Origin: Tindallia californiensis
Lineage (GTDB): Bacteria; Bacillota; Clostridia; Peptostreptococcales; Tindalliaceae
DNA: 64,000 nt
Reading direction: 5' to 3'
NCBI RefSeq assembly: GCF_900107405.1
Contig: NZ_FNPV01000003.1
Location: 289,580-353,579, forward strand
Positions 27,473-36,661 of this stretch are shown here, in pieces; the stretch's first letter is position 1, and the number at the start of each line of letters is the position of its first letter. Both the position numbers and the translations under genes were made by a program. The notes beneath the pieces are model-generated. The model did no database searches and was not told the DNA's origin. It worked only from the letters and a program-made list of their open reading frames with translations.

Positions 27473-28768
27473 TTACTGAAAATCAGACCCCGTCAGGTAA
27501 CGATAAAATGCGGCATTGCTCCACACTTTTTCTTTTTCTATCTCCAGATCAGCCATTGATTCTATGGTTTCAATTACCAGAGAGGCATTTTCTGTCAAGG
27601 TTAACGAATTTAATTGATAGCCATTATGAGAAAGACTAACATCCCTCATTTCAACATAGGCTGGTTCTGGCATCTCGGTTTTCGAACTATAGAGCGGCTG
27701 CCAGTAAGAGCCGGTAATCAGCCCGACGGCTTCCTCATTCCCCTCGTATTTCTTGGCATAGGACTCAATCACACGATCAAAATCTTCCTTATCTTCTTCA
27801 CTGACAAATTCCAACGAAAGGATATATCCCACCGTATGTGCCAGATGTAAATCATCACTTACCTGTACCACTGCATAGCGAGGTGTTGGTTCACTGATTG
27901 GGCCCCATTCCAACATATATTCATAAACAGATGTTTTTGGTTCTAACTGAACCCGTGCCCGGATCCCTTCACTGGCTAACAGTCCTACTAGCTGCAGTGC
28001 ATGATGAATATCAGAATGATCGTACTGAAGGCTGTATTCCGGAATAAAGCGGGATTCATTCCCCTGATAGGTCAAAAGATAGCCAGTGGTTGCTCCTTCT
28101 TTAATCACACCCACTCCAACATCATCTAAAGTTTCTTCTTCAAAAAGGGTGAAGCTGTTCCAAGCAGCCATTATTTTTCCGTAAATGTTAGGCTCATCCG
28201 TCCATCCGATATATTGTCTTCCTTTTCCAGTTACATCTATCACATTCATCAGTAAGTAGTTTGCTGTTTTTGGATCTAAGGGCGCTTTTATCTCCAAAGT
28301 AGCTGGTAGTAAGCCAATATCAAGACCACAGGCTACATAGGCAGCCACTTCTTCTGCAATTTCTGTTTCATGATAACCTTCTAATGATGCCAGGATTTTT
28401 TCTTCTGAGTAGGTGAGCGCCAATTCTTTCATCCCTGCTGCCTTTATAACCGCAACAGCCGCTTTCTCTAGCGTCACGACTTCTTCCTCTTCCCAGTCCA
28501 TTTCCACTGGTTTCCCCAGAGTTGCGAGGGCATTTTCAAATTCTACAGGCGACACCGTTTCTTCCGAAAACGAAATGCCATAAAAATGCTGCAGGTATTT
28601 TTCCGCATCCTCCGCCTTGGTGTGAGAGGATATTTCTGGCAAAGCTCTGGCCGCCATTGCTTGATTTAACTCTATTTCAGCATAAGCTGTTGATAAAAAT
28701 AGAGTAAATGCCAATAACATGCTCATACAAACAACCATACTCTTCTTCCACTGAATACTCACCTTCAT
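27473..28768 (-). CDS. Secreted protein of unknown function
   Basis: I do not recognise this 431-aa protein. An ATG far upstream (28969) is in frame, but ATG at 28768 has AAGGAG seven bases before it and starts directly with a classical signal peptide (MKVSIQWKK, hydrophobic core, cleavage near AYA-EIEL). The mature part is acidic. Residues about 30-190 alternate short helical motifs that faintly resemble SLH repeats (VTLEKAAVAVIKAAGM; LDPKTANYLLMNVID). The C-terminal half is a mixed alpha/beta region with no obvious catalytic motif. It is probably an exported or cell-surface protein, cotranscribed with the aldolase (60-nt gap) and divergent from the nucleoside importer. Confidence 0.7.
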   Translation of the reverse strand: MKVSIQWKKSMVVCMSMLLAFTLFLSTAYAEIELNQAMAARALPEISSHTKAEDAEKYLQHFYGISFSEETVSPVEFENALATLGKPVEMDWEEEEVVTLEKAAVAVIKAAGMKELALTYSEEKILASLEGYHETEIAEEVAAYVACGLDIGLLPATLEIKAPLDPKTANYLLMNVIDVTGKGRQYIGWTDEPNIYGKIMAAWNSFTLFEEETLDDVGVGVIKEGATTGYLLTYQGNESRFIPEYSLQYDHSDIHHALQLVGLLASEGIRARVQLEPKTSVYEYMLEWGPISEPTPRYAVVQVSDDLHLAHTVGYILSLEFVSEEDKEDFDRVIESYAKKYEGNEEAVGLITGSYWQPLYSSKTEMPEPAYVEMRDVSLSHNGYQLNSLTLTENASLVIETIESMADLEIEKEKVWSNAAFYRYLTGSDFQ

Positions 28769-28954
28769 CTCCATTCTCCTTTTCATCATTTTGTTCAAGG
28801 ACCCCTTCTTTCCTTGTCGAAAACCTTGAAATTTGTTCGACATCTGACATCTTTGAACTGCCTTAATCTTAGCATTTTCTGAATGATTAATCAATTGTTT
28901 TCTGACTTGAAGGATGAAAATCACCGATTTTCGTGGTATGATGATATCGAGTTG

Positions 28955-29004
28955 TAACTTGTCTGACAACAGACAAGAAAACTTTATCCGTAGTCACCGG
29001 ATAA
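28955..29004 (+). promoter_or_regulatory. Two hairpins / palindromic operator in the bmp leader
   Basis: In the leader of the nucleoside importer operon, downstream of a TATGAT -10-like box (28937-28942), there are two perfect inverted repeats: CTTGTCTG/CAGACAAG (28958-28977) and TTATCCG/CGGATAA (28984-29004). The first contains TTGTCTGACAA, which resembles operators of GntR/HutC-family (UTRA) regulators; such a regulator is encoded in the operon. They could be DNA operators or RNA hairpins. Confidence 0.45.
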
Positions 29005-29028
29005 CACTATTATTGAGGGGGATTATTG

Positions 29029-30183
29029 ATGAATGTAAAAAGAAGGAAGTGGATGTTTGTATCATTTTTATTGCTGACCGCCTTACTGTTCACCGCCTGT
29101 GGCGGCGATGCCGAACCGGCAGCCGGCGACGAAGCAGCAATCGAAGGGGATGGAGATGCACTACGCATCGCTATTGTCACCAGCCCTTCCGGTGTAGACG
29201 ATGGCAGTTTTAATCAGGACAATTACAACGGAATTCTTGCCTTTATGGAAAACCACAGCAATGCAACAGTAAATGCCATTCAGGAAACGACTGGCGATGT
29301 GGCCGCAGCCGTTCAGGCTGTAGCCGATGTAGTAGCTGATTATGATGTAATCGTAACACCTGGTTTTCAATTTGCCGATATCTCCAGCATTGCTGAAGAC
29401 AATCCGGAAAAAATGTTTATTCTGGTAGATGCGAACCCAACACCACAAGGTGAGCAGGAACTTTTCGACAATATTTATGCAATGACTTTTGCCGAGGAAG
29501 AGAGCGGCTTCTTTGCAGGCGTCGCAGCGGCGCTGGAAACAGAAACAGGAAAAGTAGCCGTCGTTAACGGTATTGCCTTTCCCTCCAATGTAAACTATCA
29601 ATGGGGTTTTGAATCTGGTGTTATGTATGCCAACCAACACTTTGGTACTGATGCAGAAGTGGTGGAACTACCTTCTTACGCCGGTACAGACGTAACTAAT
29701 ACCAACGTAGGCGGTAATTATGTAGGTAATTTTGCTGATCCAGCAACTGGCAAAGTAGTAGGCGATGCTCTTGTCGACGAAGGCGTGGATATTATGTTTG
29801 TAGCCGCCGGGGGCTCTGGTATGGGCGTCTTTACGGCCGCTATGGAAGCAGAAGGGGTTTATGTGATCGGTTGTGATGTGGATCAATTTGATGACGGTGC
29901 TTATAGCGATGGTAATGTGGTGCTGACTTCTGTGTTGAAAAACATGTCCATCAATGTAGAGCGTCAACTAAACGCCATCATGGAAGGAACTTTCCAGGGA
30001 TCCAACGAATTGCTTCGTGCCGATACTGATTCAACTGGATTTGTATTAGAAAATGACCGTCACCAATTGTCAGAAGAAACCATGGAGAAGCTGGAAGAAG
30101 TTTACGAATTAGTACAAGCCGGAACCATTGTTCCAGCAGCTAATTTTAATGGACACAGTCCTGACAACTTCCCTGGTCTCTAA
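29029..30183 (+). CDS. BMP-family nucleoside-binding lipoprotein of ABC importer
   Basis: 384-aa extracytoplasmic substrate-binding lipoprotein of the BMP/Med family (PnrA, BmpA type), which binds purine or other nucleosides. The signal peptide ends at the lipobox LFTAC (Cys24). Family features include the N-terminal DGSFNQDNYNG segment, AVADVVADYDVIVTPGFQF, GFFAGVAAAL and the sugar-contacting VIGCDVDQ region. TTG at 29026 is in frame, but ATG at 29029 with GAGGGGG is the start. It is first in an operon with an ATPase, two permeases, a GntR regulator, mtnA and mtnP, which points to a methylthio- or deoxyadenosine-like nucleoside as cargo (inference). Confidence 0.9.
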   Translation: MNVKRRKWMFVSFLLLTALLFTACGGDAEPAAGDEAAIEGDGDALRIAIVTSPSGVDDGSFNQDNYNGILAFMENHSNATVNAIQETTGDVAAAVQAVADVVADYDVIVTPGFQFADISSIAEDNPEKMFILVDANPTPQGEQELFDNIYAMTFAEEESGFFAGVAAALETETGKVAVVNGIAFPSNVNYQWGFESGVMYANQHFGTDAEVVELPSYAGTDVTNTNVGGNYVGNFADPATGKVVGDALVDEGVDIMFVAAGGSGMGVFTAAMEAEGVYVIGCDVDQFDDGAYSDGNVVLTSVLKNMSINVERQLNAIMEGTFQGSNELLRADTDSTGFVLENDRHQLSEETMEKLEEVYELVQAGTIVPAANFNGHSPDNFPGL

Positions 30184-30207
30184 AGAGACTACCCTTTGTA
30201 TGTCCTC

Positions 30208-30245
30208 AGCAGGAGAAAAAGCATCGTTTTTTCTCCTGCTTTCTC
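30208..30245 (+). terminator. Intercistronic hairpin between binding-protein and ATPase genes
   Basis: AGCAGGAGAAAAA (30208-30220) pairs perfectly with TTTTTCTCCTGCT (30228-30240). Such a hairpin after the binding-protein gene usually acts as a partial terminator or 3' stabiliser, giving more binding protein than ATPase and permease. Confidence 0.7.
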
Positions 30246-30287
30246 TTCATCCCAGGTATGCTGTACTTTTGGTAAAGGAGCTGTCCT

Positions 30288-31826
30288 ATGAAAGACACGA
30301 TCATCAGCATTAAAAACGTGACAAAAAGATTTCCCGGCATTACAGCCAACGACGATATTTCACTGGATATTCAACAGGGTGAAATATTTGCTCTTTTAGG
30401 AGAAAACGGTGCGGGAAAATCCGTATTAATGAGTATGCTTTTTGGCCTTTACGAACCAGATGAAGGTGATATATGGATTAAAGGCCAACGCGTAAAAGAA
30501 TATTCGCCACGACAAGCTGCCCGTATGGGAGTAGGTATGGTTCATCAACATTTTAAGCTAGTGGAAAATTATACTATTGCCCAAAATATTGTGCTGGGTA
30601 TGGAGCCTATTACCAAAGGTCTGGGCTTTTTACCCTTGGTGAATATTTCGGAAAGCGAAAAGACTATTGAGGACTTTTCGAAGCGTTATCAACTAAATGT
30701 AAATCCCCGGGATCGGATCGAACATGTTAATGTGGCCACCCGTCAAAAAGTAGAAATTCTTAAAATGCTTTACAAGGAAGCCGATATTCTTATTTTCGAC
30801 GAACCCACCGCTATTCTAACGCCTCAGGAAATCCAATATCTATTGGGTATTATTCGTGAACTTCGGGAAAATGGTAAAACCATTATTCTTGTCAGTCATA
30901 AGTTGGAAGAAATAAAGGAAGTGGCTGACCGGTGTGGGATTTTGAATCGTGGTCGTTTAGTAGATGTTAAAGAAGTAGCGACTACCTCCACCCGAGAAAT
31001 GGCTAATCTTATGGTAGGTCGAGAAGTAATGCTGGATGTAAATAAACCAACCCCTACTTTTGGGAAGGTAATACTGGAAGTAGAAAACTTACACGTAAAG
31101 AATCAAGATCAAATAACCATGGTGAAGGATGTTTCTTTTACCATTCGTTCAGGAGAGATATTTGCCATTGCTGGCGTTTCCGGAAATGGACAGACAGAAA
31201 TTGCCGAAGCAATTACTGGTCTTAAAAAAACTGCCTCTGGTACGGTACGACTGAATCAGGTGGACATTACTGATCTTCCGGTACGTCAGCGTAATTTAGA
31301 AGGCATTGCTTATATTCCAGAAGACCGACAAACCTATGGATTAATTCTGGATGATCCCGTAGCGGATAACTTGGTGTTAAAGCAGTATTTCCAAGAGCCT
31401 TTCTCCAGTCCGGGTGGAAGATTAAACCCGGAAGCTTTTCATCACTATGCTGAACGACTCATTACGACTTATGATATCCGCAGTAACAAAGGGGCCAATA
31501 GCATCACCCGCAGCCTAAGTGGCGGTAATCAACAAAAAATGATCATTGCCCGGGAAATCGAGCAGGATACCCCGTTGATTATTTTTGTTCAGCCAACCCG
31601 AGGCTTAGATGTAGGTGCTATCGAAAATACTTGGCAGCAAATCTTACAGGAACAGCAAAAAGGAAAAGCCATCCTCCTGATTTCTCTGGAGCTAGATGAA
31701 ATCATGGCACTGGCCGACACCATTGGAGTCATCTATAATGGAGAACTGTTAACGGTCGAAGCTGCCTCCCAATTAACGGCGATGGAAATTGGAGCCTATA
31801 TGATGGGGGTGAAAGAAGATGAATAA
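30288..31826 (+). CDS. Nucleoside ABC importer, duplicated ATP-binding subunit
   Basis: 512-aa ATPase with two fused nucleotide-binding domains, as in NupA/YufO importers. First domain: Walker A GENGAGKS, a degenerate signature region (NVATRQKVEIL in place of LSVGxxQ) and Walker B ILIFDEPTAILTP. Second domain: atypical Walker A GVSGNGQT, canonical signature LSGGNQQK and FVQPTRGLDVGAIE in place of the usual Walker B. This asymmetry is normal for the family and leaves one functional composite site. It drives import through the two permeases encoded immediately downstream, the first of which overlaps its stop codon. Confidence 0.92.
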   Translation: MKDTIISIKNVTKRFPGITANDDISLDIQQGEIFALLGENGAGKSVLMSMLFGLYEPDEGDIWIKGQRVKEYSPRQAARMGVGMVHQHFKLVENYTIAQNIVLGMEPITKGLGFLPLVNISESEKTIEDFSKRYQLNVNPRDRIEHVNVATRQKVEILKMLYKEADILIFDEPTAILTPQEIQYLLGIIRELRENGKTIILVSHKLEEIKEVADRCGILNRGRLVDVKEVATTSTREMANLMVGREVMLDVNKPTPTFGKVILEVENLHVKNQDQITMVKDVSFTIRSGEIFAIAGVSGNGQTEIAEAITGLKKTASGTVRLNQVDITDLPVRQRNLEGIAYIPEDRQTYGLILDDPVADNLVLKQYFQEPFSSPGGRLNPEAFHHYAERLITTYDIRSNKGANSITRSLSGGNQQKMIIAREIEQDTPLIIFVQPTRGLDVGAIENTWQQILQEQQKGKAILLISLELDEIMALADTIGVIYNGELLTVEAASQLTAMEIGAYMMGVKEDE

Positions 31827-32970
31827 AAAAAATCCGTTGGTAACCCTATTAGGTAATGAAAAATGGCAATGGTTGTCTATCCCCATTTTTGCCGTCCTTC
31901 TTTCCATCCTGGCAGGCAGTATCGTCATCCTCCTTATGGGTAAAAACCCTCTGACGGCTTACCTAAGTATTCTTCAAGGTGCTGGCTGGATTCCTAAAGC
32001 AAACTATGCCGGGGGTACGGGTATGCTTACTGATTTTACTAGTTTTTTAGATGCTCTGGCTCCCATGATTTTTGCCGCTCTCGCTGTTACCGTAGGCTTT
32101 CGGGCAGGTCTTTTCAATATTGGTATTGCAGGACAAATGCTATTAGCCGGCTTTTTCGCTACTCTTTTTGTTGGATACAGTGATCTTCCCTGGTATCTGG
32201 CAAAGCCACTGGTCATCCTTATTGCCATTACCGTCGGTGGTTTGGCCGCCGGTTTCGTAGGGTATTTAAAGCATCGTTTCAATATTAGCGAGGTTGTTTC
32301 TACCATTATGCTCAATTATATGATTGCTTATGTTACCAGTTATTATATTAAAACCTATTTTGTTAATCCCGTTTCCCGTCAATCAGAATATATTCAGCCA
32401 GCCGCATCACTTACGCTTAAAAATCTCCGAATTGCCGGCATTCGTGTTGATCTGCCTATTGGCATTTTTCTCGCCATCCTGGCCGCTTTGTTTGTCTATT
32501 ATCTTCTTTATAAAACCCGGCTTGGCTTTGAAATCAAAGCGGTAGGTGCCAACAAGCAAGCCGCCGAATATGCAGGTATTTCCATCGGAAGAACCATCGT
32601 CATCGCTATGATGATCAGCGGTGCCTTAGCTGGTTTAGCGGGTGCTACCTTTTATCTGGGTCATTATGCTTCTATGCAACCAGGCGTTTTAGCAGGACTT
32701 GGTTATAACGCCATCGCCACTTCCCTTCTGGGAAATAACCATCCCTTAGGTGTATTGCTTGCCTCAGCGCTGATCACCACATTGGATAAAGGTGCTACCT
32801 ACATGAGTTCAAGGGTAGGAGTGGTTCAGGAAATATCCGGAGTAATCACCAGCCTGATTCTTCTGTTCAGCGCTACTGGCACTTATATTCGTTATCGCAT
32901 CAGCCGAAAACGGCAGGAGCAGAAAGAAAAACAGGAGCAGAACCATCCGGAAGGGGGCGAGGAAGCATGA
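31819..32970 (+). CDS. Nucleoside ABC importer permease 1
   Basis: 383-aa membrane permease of the BPD_transp_2 family (NupP/YufP type), with about nine to ten hydrophobic helices and the family signature stretch RAGLFNIGIAGQMLLAGFFA near residue 95. The charged C-terminal tail (after TYIRYRISRKRQEQ) is rich in Lys/Glu/Gln. It overlaps both neighbours (8 nt with the ATPase, ATGA with permease 2), so the three transporter genes are translationally coupled. Confidence 0.92.
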   Translation: MNKKNPLVTLLGNEKWQWLSIPIFAVLLSILAGSIVILLMGKNPLTAYLSILQGAGWIPKANYAGGTGMLTDFTSFLDALAPMIFAALAVTVGFRAGLFNIGIAGQMLLAGFFATLFVGYSDLPWYLAKPLVILIAITVGGLAAGFVGYLKHRFNISEVVSTIMLNYMIAYVTSYYIKTYFVNPVSRQSEYIQPAASLTLKNLRIAGIRVDLPIGIFLAILAALFVYYLLYKTRLGFEIKAVGANKQAAEYAGISIGRTIVIAMMISGALAGLAGATFYLGHYASMQPGVLAGLGYNAIATSLLGNNHPLGVLLASALITTLDKGATYMSSRVGVVQEISGVITSLILLFSATGTYIRYRISRKRQEQKEKQEQNHPEGGEEA

Positions 32971-33929
32971 TAGACCGAATGATTATTGATGGGCTTGCTT
33001 TTGCATTGCCCTTGTTCGTTATTGCACTGGGAGGCATCTATAGTGAACGAAGTGGTATTATCAATCTGGCCCTGGAAGGCTTGATGGGATTCGGTGCTTT
33101 TTCAGGAGCTTTGGCCGTAGTGCTAGTTCTCCATCACTTTCCCCAGCTGCAACCACAAGGCATTTATATCGCTATGCTTTTTGCTATGACGGGAGGCGCC
33201 TTGTTTGCGACGATTCACGCCAGTCTATGCATTTATTTTAAGGCCAATCAGGTAATCTCCGGAGTCGTTATCAACATTCTCTCTGTATCCCTGACAGCCT
33301 TTCTGACCCGACAGCTAAACACCCTTATTTTCCAGGCACCTTCTGACCGTTTTCAATTGGGCGTGGCCAATCGAATCACTCTCCCTGTTTTGTCAGAAAT
33401 CCCTGTATTAGGAGCTGCTTTTCGGAACCTTTATCCTTTTCAATTTCTGATTATCCTGGTAGCCATTGCTGCCTACATCCTTTTTAACAAGAGTCGCTAT
33501 GGGATGCATCTGAGAGCTTGTGGCGATAATCCTCATGCCGTTGCTGCTGCCGGTCTGGATGTGGAGCGTATTCGATTTTCCGCTGTTGTGATTTCTGGAG
33601 CATTAGCAGGCTTAGGAGGTATTAGCTTTGCTTACTCAATTTCAGCCAATTTTTCACCAATGATTTATATGGGTTATGGCTATCTGGCCATCGCTGCCCT
33701 CATTTTCGGCAACTGGGAAATCAGCAATACACTGGCCGCTGCCCTTCTTTTTGGCTTTGCCCGGTCTGGCGGATACGCCTTGGCTCGATCTTTGGAAATG
33801 AGCAGTAATTTCAATGACATCACCATGACGCTTCCCTACGTCTTAACCTTAATTTTGTTGATTTTTTTCTCGAAAACCAACCGTGTTCCCAGATCTCTGG
33901 GTGAAATTTATGATAAAGGAAAAAGGTAA
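32967..33929 (+). CDS. Nucleoside ABC importer permease 2
   Basis: 320-aa membrane permease of the same family (NupQ/YufQ type), with about eight to nine hydrophobic segments. The typical SERSGIINLALEGLMGFGAF motif lies near residue 26 and the EAA-like loop GMHLRACGDNPHAVAAAGLDVERIR near 190. It pairs with permease 1 to make a heterodimeric channel. The start overlaps the stop of permease 1. Confidence 0.92.
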   Translation: MIDRMIIDGLAFALPLFVIALGGIYSERSGIINLALEGLMGFGAFSGALAVVLVLHHFPQLQPQGIYIAMLFAMTGGALFATIHASLCIYFKANQVISGVVINILSVSLTAFLTRQLNTLIFQAPSDRFQLGVANRITLPVLSEIPVLGAAFRNLYPFQFLIILVAIAAYILFNKSRYGMHLRACGDNPHAVAAAGLDVERIRFSAVVISGALAGLGGISFAYSISANFSPMIYMGYGYLAIAALIFGNWEISNTLAAALLFGFARSGGYALARSLEMSSNFNDITMTLPYVLTLILLIFFSKTNRVPRSLGEIYDKGKR

Positions 33930-33959
33930 GTCCATCGAAATAAATACGAGGAGTCACCA

Positions 33960-34694
33960 ATGATGAAAATCAAAGAAAAAACCATTTCATTAAGCATGCA
34001 GGCAAAAGGTAAAATTTTGGAATATATTCAGGAAAATAATCTAAAAGGTGATGACCAACTACCACCAGAATCCCTTCTGATGGAAAGCATGGGCGTCTGT
34101 CGTCATACCGTTCGTGAAGCCTTAGCCTTGTTAGAACAAGAGAATGTTATTTATAAAGTGCAAGGCAAAGGCACTTTTGTTCATATCCCGCCCATTTCCA
34201 TCAACGGCGGTTTAGAAAAGCTGGAAAGCATTACCCGTATGATCGAAAACGCTGGTTATACACCCGGCACCCAATGGATCAGCATTAAAGAAAATCAGCC
34301 TACCCAGAGTATGAAAAAAAAGTTAGCTCTTTCTTCCGGCGAATCCGTCATTACCTATACCCGGTTACGAACCGCTAATGGAAAGCCGGCGGCCTACTGT
34401 GTTGATTCCGTACCCCGATCCATGATCCATGGACCGATACCTGAAAAGGTAACAGAAGAATCCATGTTTCAGTATTTAGCGAAACATTATGAATTGCATC
34501 CTGTCTATGCCGTCACCGAAATCCTTCCCAAACAGGCAGATCAGCAAAAGATGATAGATGCTGGAATGCCAAAAAATCAATTGCTTTTACTGCTTCATCA
34601 GGTTCATTACAATCGTCAGCGGGTACCATTGATTTATTCCATGGATTATTTTAATCCTGAGCTATTTAAGTTCTGGGTGAATCGGACCATCTGA
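33960..34694 (+). CDS. GntR-family regulator with UTRA ligand domain
   Basis: 244-aa transcriptional regulator: an N-terminal winged helix-turn-helix (about 10-75; LPPESLLMESMGVCRHTVREALALLEQENVIYKVQGKGTFV) and a C-terminal UTRA (HutC-type) ligand domain (about 95-240). Lying between the importer and mtnA, it most likely represses this operon until the imported nucleoside or a phosphorylated sugar product binds. The palindrome TTGTCTGACAA at 28959-28969 is a candidate site. ATG at 33963 is an equally possible start. Confidence 0.9.
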   Translation: MMKIKEKTISLSMQAKGKILEYIQENNLKGDDQLPPESLLMESMGVCRHTVREALALLEQENVIYKVQGKGTFVHIPPISINGGLEKLESITRMIENAGYTPGTQWISIKENQPTQSMKKKLALSSGESVITYTRLRTANGKPAAYCVDSVPRSMIHGPIPEKVTEESMFQYLAKHYELHPVYAVTEILPKQADQQKMIDAGMPKNQLLLLLHQVHYNRQRVPLIYSMDYFNPELFKFWVNRTI

Positions 34695-34780
34695 CCAGAC
34701 CTGATCAGCCAATGTACCATAGATCTTAAAGATCCCTACAGATACCGCCAATAAAGTACCATCAAAGGAGAGAAAAGAAG

Positions 34781-35827
34781 ATGAAGGAAATTATTGCATT
34801 GGAATATCAACAAGGAATACTTCACATGATTGATCAACGCAAACTGCCCCGCCAGCAAGAAACCTTTCTTTGTAAAACCTGGCAGGAAGTAGATTTTGCT
34901 ATCCAGGATATGGTTGTAAGAGGAGCACCAGCCATCGGAGCCGCTGCTGCTTACGGCGCTCTGTTAGCGGCTAAAGAATATGAAAAAGAGCCAAAGCCTG
35001 TCTTTTTGTCAAAAATGGAGGAAAGCCTGTCCGTTCTAAACGAGTCTCGTCCTACAGCCGTCAATTTAATGTGGGCCATCAAACGTATGCGAAGCTTGCT
35101 AAAACAATATGCACAGGAGAGCGTCTCCCAACTGGTAGAACGTATTGAAGCGGAAGCAGATGCCATCGTTGCGGCTGACCAGGCAATTAATATCACCATG
35201 GGAGACTACGGAAACAGTATTATTCCTGAAAAAGCAACCATTTTAACGCACTGTAATACCGGTGCATTAGCTACTGTTGGAATCGGTACCGCTTTAGGAG
35301 TCGTGCGTCAGGCTTTCCGAAGCGGTAAAGATATTTTTGTTTACGCTGACGAAACCCGCCCTCGACTTCAAGGTGGTCGGCTGACTGCCTGGGAATTAAT
35401 GCAAGAAGGAATCCCAGCAAGCCTTATTGCCGACAGTGTTGCCGCTACCCTTATTCGGGACGGTAAGATCGATGTGATTTTAGTAGGTGCTGACCGTATT
35501 GCTACCAACGGAGACACCGCGAATAAAATAGGTACTTTTATGCTTTCTGTACTAGCCAAAACCTATCAGGTTCCCTTTTACATCGTAGCCCCTACCACGA
35601 CCATCGATTTCGACATGAGCCATGGCGATGAAATTGTTATCGAAGAACGAAGCAGCGAAGAAGTGACTCATATCGATGGTCACCCCACCGCACCGGAAGG
35701 AATTCAGGTGTATAACCCGGCTTTTGATGTTACTCCTCATCAGAACATTACTGGGATTATTACCGAAAAAGGGATTATCAGAGCCCCTTTTCATGAAAAC
35801 ATTCCACCCTTGAAAGGAGAAGAATAG
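34781..35827 (+). CDS. mtnA: S-methyl-5-thioribose-1-phosphate isomerase
   Basis: MtnA isomerises methylthioribose-1-phosphate (or 5-deoxyribose-1-phosphate) to the ribulose form; related to eIF2B subunits. 348 aa, normal length. Family hallmarks are VVRGAPAIGAAAAYG (about 47-60), the catalytic cysteine in LTHCNTGALATVG, the catalytic aspartate region GADRIATNGDTANKIGT, and ADETRPRLQGGRLTAWEL. AAAGGAGAG precedes the ATG. It is followed after one base by mtnP. With the phosphorylase and an aldolase, but no MtnB/W/X/D genes in sight, it fits the DHAP-type shunt rather than the full methionine salvage pathway. Confidence 0.95.
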   Translation: MKEIIALEYQQGILHMIDQRKLPRQQETFLCKTWQEVDFAIQDMVVRGAPAIGAAAAYGALLAAKEYEKEPKPVFLSKMEESLSVLNESRPTAVNLMWAIKRMRSLLKQYAQESVSQLVERIEAEADAIVAADQAINITMGDYGNSIIPEKATILTHCNTGALATVGIGTALGVVRQAFRSGKDIFVYADETRPRLQGGRLTAWELMQEGIPASLIADSVAATLIRDGKIDVILVGADRIATNGDTANKIGTFMLSVLAKTYQVPFYIVAPTTTIDFDMSHGDEIVIEERSSEEVTHIDGHPTAPEGIQVYNPAFDVTPHQNITGIITEKGIIRAPFHENIPPLKGEE

Positions 35828-35828
35828 C

Positions 35829-36599
35829 ATGAGAAAAGCCATTATTGGCGGTACCGGTGTTTACGGCATCGACGAAAACCCTCGAAAGGAAACAGTCTCT
35901 ACGCCGTATGGATCTGTAGACATCGATATTGTCACTTTTAAAGAGGAAGAAATTATTTTTCTTGCCCGCCATGGAAAAAAACATTCAGTTCCGCCTCACC
36001 TTATTAACTATCGGGCTAATATGAAAGCTCTGGAAATCCTGGGCGTAAAGTGGATTTACGCCACAGCAGCCGTTGGTTCCTGCAATGAAGATTTTGCCCC
36101 TGGCGATTTGGTCATTATCAAGGATTTTTTAGACTTTACCAAAAATAGACCAGTCACCTTTTTTGAAGGTGGAGAAGAGCCAGTATGTCATGTGGATATG
36201 ACCAGCCCCTACTGTCCCATGCTGAGAGACAAGTTTATCACCTTTTCCAAACAGGAACAAATCTCCATCAAAGGAGAAGGTGTCTATGTATGTACGGAAG
36301 GTCCCCGCTTTGAATCTCATCAGGAAATTCGTATGTACAAGAACTTAGGCGGTGATGTGGTAGGAATGACCAATATTCCTGAAGTTATTTTTGCCAAAGA
36401 GCTGGGAATGTGCTATGCCACTATCGGAATGATCAGCAACTGGTGCACCGGAATGCAACAGGATCCTATCGCCCTTCATGATATCGAAACCGCTTTAGGA
36501 AATAACAAGGAACTTCTCAGTCATGCTTTTATGACTATTTTTGAACAATCCTTAGATCAGGATCAATGCACTTGTAACGCTTCTTTAGTAAGTCTTTGA
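35829..36599 (+). CDS. mtnP: MTA/5'-deoxyadenosine (purine nucleoside) phosphorylase
   Basis: 256-aa trimeric-type nucleoside phosphorylase of the MTAP/PNP class, splitting methylthioadenosine (and commonly 5'-deoxyadenosine) into adenine and the 5-substituted ribose-1-phosphate that MtnA uses. Motifs include the phosphate-binding IIGGTGVYGI start, RHGKKHSVPPHLINYRANM, TEGPRFESHQEIRMY and GGDVVGMTNIPEV. Some homologues prefer inosine or guanosine, but linkage to mtnA favours MTA/5'-dAdo. Last gene of the importer operon; a strong terminator follows. Confidence 0.93.
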   Translation: MRKAIIGGTGVYGIDENPRKETVSTPYGSVDIDIVTFKEEEIIFLARHGKKHSVPPHLINYRANMKALEILGVKWIYATAAVGSCNEDFAPGDLVIIKDFLDFTKNRPVTFFEGGEEPVCHVDMTSPYCPMLRDKFITFSKQEQISIKGEGVYVCTEGPRFESHQEIRMYKNLGGDVVGMTNIPEVIFAKELGMCYATIGMISNWCTGMQQDPIALHDIETALGNNKELLSHAFMTIFEQSLDQDQCTCNASLVSL

Positions 36600-36622
36600 T
36601 GCTTTATAGAAAGAGTGAAAGC

Positions 36623-36661
36623 AAAAGATGCCGGCCCCTTTTTCTGGCCGGCATCTTTTTT
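36623..36661 (+). terminator. Terminator of the nucleoside salvage operon
   Basis: AAAAGATGCCGGCC (36623-36636) pairs perfectly with GGCCGGCATCTTTT (36646-36659) and is followed by a T-run. Also positioned for the convergent isoaspartyl dipeptidase gene. Confidence 0.92.

Noticed and set aside
29161-29640. Minus-strand 159-codon open frame opposite the BMP lipoprotein gene
   Set aside because: Antisense of an unambiguous coding gene, no start signals.
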